A DNA stretch of 8,778 nucleotides. Source: Pseudomonadota bacterium (GTDB lineage: Bacteria > Verrucomicrobiota > Verrucomicrobiia > Chthoniobacterales > UBA6821). Location: NCBI GenBank assembly GCA_009928265.1, contig RFPR01000084.1:1-8778 (forward strand), in the 5' to 3' direction. Under the pieces are notes generated by a model. It saw only the letters and a program-made list of their open reading frames with translations. It made no database searches and was not told the DNA's origin. Positions within the stretch are counted from its first letter, which is position 1, and each line of letters begins with the position of its first letter. Shown in pieces: positions 1 through 5,229 of the stretch. The translations under genes and the position numbers were made by a program.

Positions 1-578
1 TCCGTGCGGGGACGGGGGAGGGCGGAGAGCTCGTGGTGTGGGTCACTGTCAGCACAGGAGTATCCGGGGAAGTGCTTGCCGCACGAGAGGACGCCGGTTT
101 TGCGTAGGGCCTCATTGAAGACGCCCGCCATCTCGATCACCTGATCGGCGCTTGTTCCGTAGCAGCGACCGCGGAGGGAGTTGTCAGCCTCGTCGTCAAA
201 GGCGATGTCGAGAACGGGACAGAGATCGAGGTTGAAGCCAAACAGGCGGAGCAGTTCCCCGGTCAGTTCGCCATGACGGGCGATGAGGGAGAGATCCCCC
301 TTGTCGCGCAGTTGGCGGGCATTGGGGGGCTCGTTGCCAAGGAGTTTGAGTCGGGAGACGCGTCCCCCCTCCTGATCGATTGTGATGATCGGCTCGATCT
401 CGCTGAGTTCACGGAGGCGGTCAGTGAGGGCTCGTAGTTGTGCGGGGCTCTGGATATTGCGACCGAAGAGGATGAAGCCTCCCGGCTGGATCCTTCGGAC
501 GAAGTCGGCATAGACCTCGTCGATTTCGTAGCCAGGGACGCCGAGGAGGAGAAGTTGACCGGGAGAGGGGCATTTCAT
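1..578 (-). CDS. nagZ: Beta-N-acetylhexosaminidase NagZ-like (GH3), N-terminal 192 residues, runs off left edge
   Basis: Enzymes of this family remove non-reducing N-acetylglucosamine from peptidoglycan fragments during wall recycling. The reading frame starts at ATG 578 and stays open to base 1, giving 192 residues of a protein usually around 340-400 long. Visible family motifs are GGFILFGRN (33-41), IDQEGGRV (67-74, substrate-binding Asp and Arg) and GKHFPGYSCADSDPHHE (167-183). In the last motif the D-x-H dyad typical of NagZ-type GH3 enzymes appears as D179-P-H181, which I infer to be the general acid/base pair. The nucleophile Asp lies beyond the window. There is no signal peptide, so a cytoplasmic enzyme is expected. 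The frame stays open upstream to a stop at 624-626, but ATG 578 places the conserved GxxGYE start where expected. No good Shine-Dalgarno sequence precedes it. It is divergent from the NamZ-like gene, its known functional partner, which strengthens the call over other GH3 activities. Confidence 0.9.
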   Translation of the reverse strand, partial: MKCPSPGQLLLLGVPGYEIDEVYADFVRRIQPGGFILFGRNIQSPAQLRALTDRLRELSEIEPIITIDQEGGRVSRLKLLGNEPPNARQLRDKGDLSLIARHGELTGELLRLFGFNLDLCPVLDIAFDDEADNSLRGRCYGTSADQVIEMAGVFNEALRKTGVLSCGKHFPGYSCADSDPHHELSALPRPRT

Positions 579-628
579 AGCGTCCAGCCAACCAGATCCT
601 TGCTTTCCTGACGAAACGATTTCTCACC
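579..628. promoter_or_regulatory. Divergent spacer between nagZ and the namZ-like gene
   Basis: These 50 bases separate two start codons that face away from each other, so promoters for one or both genes must lie here or just inside the coding ends. I see no pair of -35 and -10 boxes at standard spacing and no clear operator palindrome. TTGCTT at 600-605 resembles a -35 box but lacks a matching -10. The regulatory assignment rests on position only. Confidence 0.3.
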
Positions 629-1813
629 ATGCACCGCTCTCTTCCCCTTCTCTTAATCGCTCTTCTCCTGCCTGCTTTCCCGCTTCATGCCGTGGAACTC
701 GGAATCGATGTCCTGCAGAAGAACAATTTCGATCTCCTGCGGGGTAAGCGTGTGGGTCTTGTTACCAATCAGACGGGAGTCAATTCCTCGGGTGAGAAGA
801 CCCGGCTGATCCTCCGAAAGCATGTCAATCTGGTTGCCCTCTACACGCCGGAGCATGGACTCGATGGCACGGAGAAGGCTGGGGTTGAGATTCGCTCCCG
901 CAAGGATCCCCTGACTGGCCTCAAGGCCTGGTCCCTCTACGGCGATACGCGCAAGCCGACACCTGAGATGCTGGCGGGGATCGATGTGCTGGTCCTCGAT
1001 ATGCAGGATATCGGATGCCGCAGCTACACCTACATCAGCACGATGGGCAAATGCCTTCAGGCGTGCGCGGAGCAGGGGAAGGAGTTGGTCATTCTGGACC
1101 GACCGAACCCTCTCGGAGGCAACAGGGTCGAGGGGATGGGAATCGATCCGAAGTGGATTTCCTTCGTTGGGCAGTTCCCGGTTCCCTATGTCCATGGCAT
1201 GACAATGGGAGAACTGGCTCTCATGGCCAATGCCAAGGGATGGATGGGCCCTCGATGCAACCTGCAGGTTGTGAAGATGCGAGGTTGGTCGCGCGAGATG
1301 ACCTGGCCCATGACCGGCCTACGCTGGGTGCCGACCTCCCCGAATATTCCCCTGGCCATGTCGCCGAACTATTATGTCATTACGGGAATCGTCGGAGGTC
1401 TTGCGGGAGGACTCGATCTGGGACTCTTTTCTCCGAGGGCTTTCCAAGTGCTTGGTGCGGCCTGGATGAAGCAGGGGAAGATGATCTCTTATCTCCGTTC
1501 CCGTACGCCCGGAGTGGGGGTTGTTCCAGCATCGACCGCATCGGGTCCCGGTATCCTTTTCGAGGCAAATCCTGCCGGCGGAGGGGATCTTACTGCGGCT
1601 GCTCTCTACACACTGGCCGAGTGTGACAGGCAGTCACGCGGCCTGATCTTCACCAAGGCTGGAAAGAGCATGATGAACCTCTTTTATAAGGTCTACGGCA
1701 GTGACACGATCCGCAGGGATCTGGTGACCAAAGGGCCTGAACGGATCGTGGCCTCCTGGCAGCCCTTCCTCGCTCATTTCCGTTCGGAGAGGCAGCCCTT
1801 CCTGCTTTACTGA
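629..1813 (+). CDS. namZ: Secreted DUF1343 protein, NamZ-like exo-beta-N-acetylmuramidase (GH171)
   Basis: The founding family member, NamZ (YbbC) of Bacillus subtilis, removes terminal MurNAc from peptidoglycan glycans and works with NagZ. This 394-residue protein has about the usual family length. Residues 1-21 look like a signal peptide: a basic start (HR), a Leu-rich core and a possible cleavage after LHA, so it is probably exported to the periplasm. Family motifs are LVTNQTG (44-50), YTPEHGLDG (72-80, with a strongly conserved Glu), VLDMQDIGCRSYTY (122-135), LDRPNPLGG (156-164), HGMTMGELA (189-197) and PTSPNIP (235-241). The segment after SPNIP (about 244-275) is unusual: the family commonly carries a Glu/Ser/Arg-rich stretch there, whereas this copy has a Gly- and Leu-rich one. 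The ATG at 629 is the natural start because it opens the signal peptide, although no ribosome-binding site is visible. The DUF1343 family call is secure; the exact activity is inferred. Confidence 0.88.
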   Translation: MHRSLPLLLIALLLPAFPLHAVELGIDVLQKNNFDLLRGKRVGLVTNQTGVNSSGEKTRLILRKHVNLVALYTPEHGLDGTEKAGVEIRSRKDPLTGLKAWSLYGDTRKPTPEMLAGIDVLVLDMQDIGCRSYTYISTMGKCLQACAEQGKELVILDRPNPLGGNRVEGMGIDPKWISFVGQFPVPYVHGMTMGELALMANAKGWMGPRCNLQVVKMRGWSREMTWPMTGLRWVPTSPNIPLAMSPNYYVITGIVGGLAGGLDLGLFSPRAFQVLGAAWMKQGKMISYLRSRTPGVGVVPASTASGPGILFEANPAGGGDLTAAALYTLAECDRQSRGLIFTKAGKSMMNLFYKVYGSDTIRRDLVTKGPERIVASWQPFLAHFRSERQPFLLY

Positions 1814-1842
1814 CCAGGAAAATGAGAAAGGCAAAAAGATGA

Positions 1843-2487
1843 ATGAAAAAGGAGTCTGAGAAACTGATTCCTACAAGGACAACGCGTCCACCCGGTCATG
1901 TCGAGCGGGTGGGGATTTTCGGTGGAACATTTGACCCTGTTCATCATGGTCATCTGTTACTGGCCGAGGCGGCGCTCGAGCAACTTGATCTCGACAGGAT
2001 CCTCTTCATTCCGGCCGCGCTCTCCCCATTCAAGCAGGATCGTCCTCCCGGGGCTTCGCCGGAACAGCGTCTCAGGATGCTCCGTCTGGCAACAGCCTCC
2101 GAGCCTCGTTTTGAGGTCGATGACAGGGAACTGCACCGGGATGGTCCTTCCTTCACACTGGAAACGGTCCGATCCCTGCTCGGGGATCACCCCGGAGTGC
2201 GCTTTCTGCTCCTGATCGGAGCGGACAATCTTGGGGATCTCCACCGATGGCACGGGATCGATGAATTGAGCAATCTGGTTGATTTCGGGGTGCTAGACCG
2301 CAACGGCGACCCGGCTGTGAACTCATGCGGTTTTCCCGTCGTGAAGAGGCAGATCAATCTCTCCTCCACCGAAATCCGGGAACGTCTGGCCCGAGGCCTT
2401 TCCGTTCGCTTCATGGTGCCTGCTCCTGTATATGAAATGATCATGTCCGAGCACCCATATCCCGATCTTTCCAATGGCCACGCGTAA
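1843..2487 (+). CDS. nadD: Nicotinate-nucleotide adenylyltransferase NadD
   Basis: NadD transfers AMP from ATP to nicotinate mononucleotide to form deamido-NAD, an essential step of NAD synthesis in the cytoplasm. The nucleotidyltransferase signature GIFGGTFDPVHHGH (24-37) binds ATP, LFIPAALSPFK provides the usual substrate loop, DGPSFTLETV matches the family (F/Y)T-x-x-T(V/L) helix, LLIGADNL matches the central strand, and LSSTEIR (173-179) is the second nucleotide-binding signature. The stretch between VLDRNGD and LSSTEIR looks shorter than in many homologues. The 214-residue length is normal. The chosen ATG gives about 22 extra residues before the conserved core and follows a purine-rich GAGAAAGG about 11 bases upstream. 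A GTG at 1909 would start right at the core but has no obvious ribosome-binding site. The 3' end overlaps rsfS by 14 bases, the common nadD-rsfS arrangement, and suggests translational coupling. Confidence 0.95.
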   Translation: MKKESEKLIPTRTTRPPGHVERVGIFGGTFDPVHHGHLLLAEAALEQLDLDRILFIPAALSPFKQDRPPGASPEQRLRMLRLATASEPRFEVDDRELHRDGPSFTLETVRSLLGDHPGVRFLLLIGADNLGDLHRWHGIDELSNLVDFGVLDRNGDPAVNSCGFPVVKRQINLSSTEIRERLARGLSVRFMVPAPVYEMIMSEHPYPDLSNGHA

Positions 2488-2908
2488 AGCCTCCTCCCCG
2501 AAAACCGCTGCCCCCAAGGTCTCGAAGGTGTCCAAGGCCTCCAAAAAGGTGGTGCCGATTGATCCCGAAGAGGCTCTTGCTCGTCTCTGCGCCGAGGGGG
2601 CCCTTGATAAGAAAGCCGAGGATGTCGTGATCCTAGACATGAGGGGCATCTCCAGTTTCACCGATTTCTTCGTCATTGTCTCGGGTACTTCCGAGCCCCA
2701 GCTCAAGGCGATCGCCGGTTCCATCCGGGAACGGGTTCGTGAGGCGACGGGACAGCGTCCTACGGCTGAGGATGGGTTTCCTGTCAGTCAGTGGGTCATC
2801 GTCGACTACGGCTCGGTCATCGTGCACATCTTCCACCGTGAGAGAAGGCCCGTGTATGGCCTTGAGGATCTCTGGAACGATGCAAAACGGATCGAGATAG
2901 GATCCTGA
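2474..2908 (+). CDS. rsfS: Ribosomal silencing factor RsfS (Iojap/DUF143 family)
   Basis: RsfS binds ribosomal protein uL14 on the large subunit and blocks joining of the small subunit, shutting down translation when nutrients run low. The Iojap-family core covers about residues 31-140 of 144: VVILDMRGISSFTDFFVIVSG (51-71), then SEPQLKAIA, WVIVDYGSVIVHIF (107-120) and YGLEDLWNDA (128-137). All are typical, including the acidic and aromatic surface used for uL14 contact. Residues 1-28 form a Lys- and Ala-rich, low-complexity extension containing VSKVSKASKK that is not part of the core and is probably disordered. The start lies inside nadD, 14 bases before its stop, with no Shine-Dalgarno sequence, so initiation may depend on ribosomes finishing nadD. 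The call is firm; the role of the basic tail is unknown. Confidence 0.95.
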   Translation: MATRKASSPKTAAPKVSKVSKASKKVVPIDPEEALARLCAEGALDKKAEDVVILDMRGISSFTDFFVIVSGTSEPQLKAIAGSIRERVREATGQRPTAEDGFPVSQWVIVDYGSVIVHIFHRERRPVYGLEDLWNDAKRIEIGS

Positions 2909-2929
2909 AACGCCCTAACGGGTCGGCCC

Positions 2930-3118
2930 ATGGACTGGATTGAGGAGATCCTGATCGAGTGTCCCCAGTGCGGTAAGTCCTTTGCGATCCAGATCGAGAC
3001 CGCTGAGGAGGGAACTGTCCAGTTGATCGAGGATTGCGCGGTTTGCTGCAGGCCCGCCGCCGTTTCCATCACGGTCGAGGAAGGGGAGGTGACCGGCGTC
3101 ACCGTGGAGGTTTCCTGA
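2930..3118 (+). CDS. CPXCG-motif cysteine-rich small protein, probable zinc ribbon
   Basis: This 62-residue acidic protein belongs to the small family named for its CPxCG motif. The family has no established function that I know of. CPQCG sits at residues 11-15 and EDCAVCCRP at 34-42, so C11/C14 and C36/C39 form two CxxC knuckles that could hold one zinc ion, with C40 as an extra conserved cysteine. The remainder is predicted as short beta strands (Ile/Val alternating with Glu/Thr). There is no signal peptide or membrane segment, so it should be cytoplasmic. It begins 21 bases after rsfS without a clear ribosome-binding site and ends 60 bases before the SirB1-like gene. Full-length agreement with the family and the intact cysteines argue for a real gene despite the small size. 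A role in binding nucleic acid or protein is possible but is inferred only from the zinc-ribbon pattern. Confidence 0.88.
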   Translation: MDWIEEILIECPQCGKSFAIQIETAEEGTVQLIEDCAVCCRPAAVSITVEEGEVTGVTVEVS

Positions 3119-3178
3119 AGTACTCCCAACCTGTTTTCACGCTTCACCATTTCACTCCTACAACGCACCATTCCGGTC

Positions 3179-4000
3179 ATGTCTTCCCGAACTGATGCGC
3201 TTGTTCGTCTTTTCCGGGATGATGATCCCGCGACGGTGGAGTTGGTTAAGGAACAGTTGATCCTCCAGGGGGAAGCAGTTGTTTCCGAACTGCGTGATCT
3301 ATTGAATGCCGACTCCGCTATTGTGGCGGCTCATGCGCAGGAGGTACTGCATCAGATCGCAGGGACCAAAGCCGCAGGGCGGCTGGAAGAGATGATTCGC
3401 AGCGGACAGGAGCTGGATTGGGAGGAGGTATCGCTTCTGGTGGCCTCGGCCCTTCTACCTTGGGTCGATCCTGACGATACACGATCCCAGCTCGATGCCT
3501 GGGGTGAGGAACTCCGCTCCCGGCTTTCGCTTGATCCGGAGAATCCGGTTCCTGTCATCACGGCCTTTCTGCACGGATCGCTTGGGTTTAACGGCAATGC
3601 GGCCGATTACTACAACCACGAGAACTCGCTCCTTCCCACCGTGATCGAGAACAAGAAAGGCCTCCCACTGACGCTCTCCCTGCTCTATCGCTTTATTGGA
3701 GCCCGCGCCGGAATCGAGATTGAGGGAGTGAATCTGCCGGGGCATTTCATCGCCCGTTGCGGAGAGGTCTATTTCGATCCCTTCCACGGAGGATGCGTTC
3801 TGAGTTTGGCCGATTGCGCCGACATTCTTGCCAGGCAGGGATTGGAACTCGATGACGAGCATCTCGAGTCACCCGGATCCCGTGAAGTCGTTGCCCGGAT
3901 GCTTGCCAATCTGGGTCATGCCTACTCGGTCGAGGAGTCGCGCTGGCAGAAGTCGATGGTCGACCGCTGGCTCGGCCTGCTAACCGGTGAGGAACAATGA
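3179..4000 (+). CDS. SirB1 family protein with transglutaminase-like core (Transglut_core2)
   Basis: This 273-residue protein has two parts. Residues 1-75 are helical and resemble a HEAT-type repeat (pairs such as VSELRDLLNA and AHAQEVLHQIAG). Residues 120-205 match the SirB1/YchA transglutaminase-like domain: NHENSLLPTVIENKKGLPL, then TLSLLY, EGVNLPGHFIAR and VYFDPFHGG. H189 and D200 sit where a transglutaminase His and Asp are expected, but the nucleophile position near residues 162-165 (LPLT) has no Cys. Loss of that Cys appears usual in this family, so it is probably not a protease or transglutaminase. The family function is not settled. It lacks a signal peptide. The ATG at 3179 has no Shine-Dalgarno sequence, and no other ATG, GTG or TTG occurs in frame back to the preceding stop. 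Its last 4 bases overlap cinA (ATGA), implying coupling with it. Confidence 0.87.
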   Translation: MSSRTDALVRLFRDDDPATVELVKEQLILQGEAVVSELRDLLNADSAIVAAHAQEVLHQIAGTKAAGRLEEMIRSGQELDWEEVSLLVASALLPWVDPDDTRSQLDAWGEELRSRLSLDPENPVPVITAFLHGSLGFNGNAADYYNHENSLLPTVIENKKGLPLTLSLLYRFIGARAGIEIEGVNLPGHFIARCGEVYFDPFHGGCVLSLADCADILARQGLELDDEHLESPGSREVVARMLANLGHAYSVEESRWQKSMVDRWLGLLTGEEQ

Positions 4001-5229
4001 GGATTGAGCTTCTCAATACCGGCAGTGAGCTTCTGCTCGGAACCGTCCGCGATGCCCACCTCCAGTGGTTGGCTCAGGAGATCTTCCCATTGGGTCTTCG
4101 GATCTCGAGGCAGGGAACGGTTCCCGACGGTTCCCCGATCCGGGATCTTTTGCAGGAGGCTTCCGGACGCTCCGATCTGCTGATTGTGACAGGAGGGCTC
4201 GGCCCAACCACGGATGACATTACCCGGGAGATTGCGGCAGAGTTGACGGGACGAAAACTGCACCTCCATCAGGAGACACTGGATCGGATCCAGGAACGCT
4301 GCCGTCGTAGGGGATTTGCGTTCCAAGAGCGCATGACGCGACAAGCCATGGTTCCGGAGGGAGCCCGAGTCCTTCCTAATGACAACGGCACCGCTCCGGG
4401 TCTCCACATTCCTGGCCGGGATGGGATTCCCGACATCTTTCTCCTGCCCGGTCCCCCCAGGGAATTACAGCCGATGGCAACCGCTCACTTGCTCCCGTTC
4501 CTCCGCGAGAAGACCGCTGGGCAGGATCGCCATGAATGCCGCATCTACCGCGTTGTCGGGATGGGGGAATCGTTGCTGGAGGCGAAGGTGGGGTTGGAGC
4601 TCTCCAAGCGCAGCGATCTTGAGGTGGGTTACTGTGCCCGTCCCAATGAGGTCGATTTTCGACTGATCGGCCCCAAGGCGGTGCTTGATGCCGTGGATCC
4701 GCTCGTCCTTGAGGTGATCGGTGATCATCTCCTTCCCATGGAGGATGACTCGATGGAGGAGAGTATCGTTCGGATGCTGACGGAACGTCATTTGACCCTT
4801 GCTACGGCTGAGTCCTGCACTGGGGGTCTGCTTGCGAACCGGATCACGGATGTCCCGGGCGCCTCGGCCGTGTTTTTGGAAGGTTTTGTGACTTACAGCA
4901 ATGCTTCCAAGACCGCCCTTCTCGGAGTCCCTGCGGAACTGATCTCCGCTCATGGCGCCGTCAGTGAGCTGGTCGTCCGTGCCATGGTCGAAGGGGTTCT
5001 CGCGAAAAGCGGTGCGACCCATGCACTTGCCACAACGGGCATCGCAGGTCCGGGTGGAGGCAGTGAGGAAAAGCCAGTCGGAACCGTCTGGCTGGCACTT
5101 TCAAGCAAGGGAGAGGAGACCGTTTCCTGGAAGCAACATCTGCCCTTGGACCGCAAAGCGTTCAAGAGGGCCGTTACCCAGTCGGCTCTCGACCGACTGC
5201 GCCGTCATCTGAAATCATCCCTGAAATAA
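3997..5229 (+). CDS. cinA: CinA family protein: N-terminal MoCF-like domain fused to PncC NMN deamidase domain
   Basis: Full-length two-domain CinA of 410 residues. The N-terminal domain (about 1-170) is of the molybdopterin-binding-like fold, with NTGSELLLG (7-15), VTGGLGPTTDD (64-74), NDNGTAPG and LLPGPPRE; in studied homologues it hydrolyses ADP-ribose. A linking region with VGMGES and EVDFRLIG follows. The C-terminal PncC-type domain (about 250-405) carries TAESCTGGLL (270-279), FVTYSNASK and TTGIAGPGGG (346-355); in homologues it deamidates nicotinamide mononucleotide to nicotinate mononucleotide. The product is the substrate of NadD, encoded about 1.5 kb upstream in the same direction. 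Both domains keep their signatures, so both activities are plausible. The start overlaps the SirB1-like stop as ATGA. GAGGA at 3989-3993 could act as a weak ribosome-binding site, but its spacing of 3 bases is short. The stop shares one base with the next gene. Confidence 0.96.
   Translation: MRIELLNTGSELLLGTVRDAHLQWLAQEIFPLGLRISRQGTVPDGSPIRDLLQEASGRSDLLIVTGGLGPTTDDITREIAAELTGRKLHLHQETLDRIQERCRRRGFAFQERMTRQAMVPEGARVLPNDNGTAPGLHIPGRDGIPDIFLLPGPPRELQPMATAHLLPFLREKTAGQDRHECRIYRVVGMGESLLEAKVGLELSKRSDLEVGYCARPNEVDFRLIGPKAVLDAVDPLVLEVIGDHLLPMEDDSMEESIVRMLTERHLTLATAESCTGGLLANRITDVPGASAVFLEGFVTYSNASKTALLGVPAELISAHGAVSELVVRAMVEGVLAKSGATHALATTGIAGPGGGSEEKPVGTVWLALSSKGEETVSWKQHLPLDRKAFKRAVTQSALDRLRRHLKSSLK

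Noticed and set aside
653..1195. Antisense open frame of 180 codons opposite the NamZ-like gene
   Set aside because: There are no recognisable motifs and the opposing frame encodes the conserved DUF1343 protein.
1015..1626. Open frame of 203 codons on the + strand within the NamZ-like gene
   Set aside because: It is in another frame of a clearly conserved gene, is rich in Arg, Gly and Cys with no family motif, and has no ribosome-binding site.
2909..2929. Short inverted match (CCCTAACGGG and GGGTCGGCCC) between rsfS and the CPXCG gene, considered as a terminator
   Set aside because: The stems are only 3 base pairs and no T run follows.
3116..3178. CPXCG gene and SirB1-like gene share a reading frame separated only by one TGA and 20 open codons, suggesting readthrough or recoding
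   Set aside because: No recoding signal is visible, the spacer translation has no domain features, both proteins are complete family members on their own, and 20 stop-free codons are common by chance.
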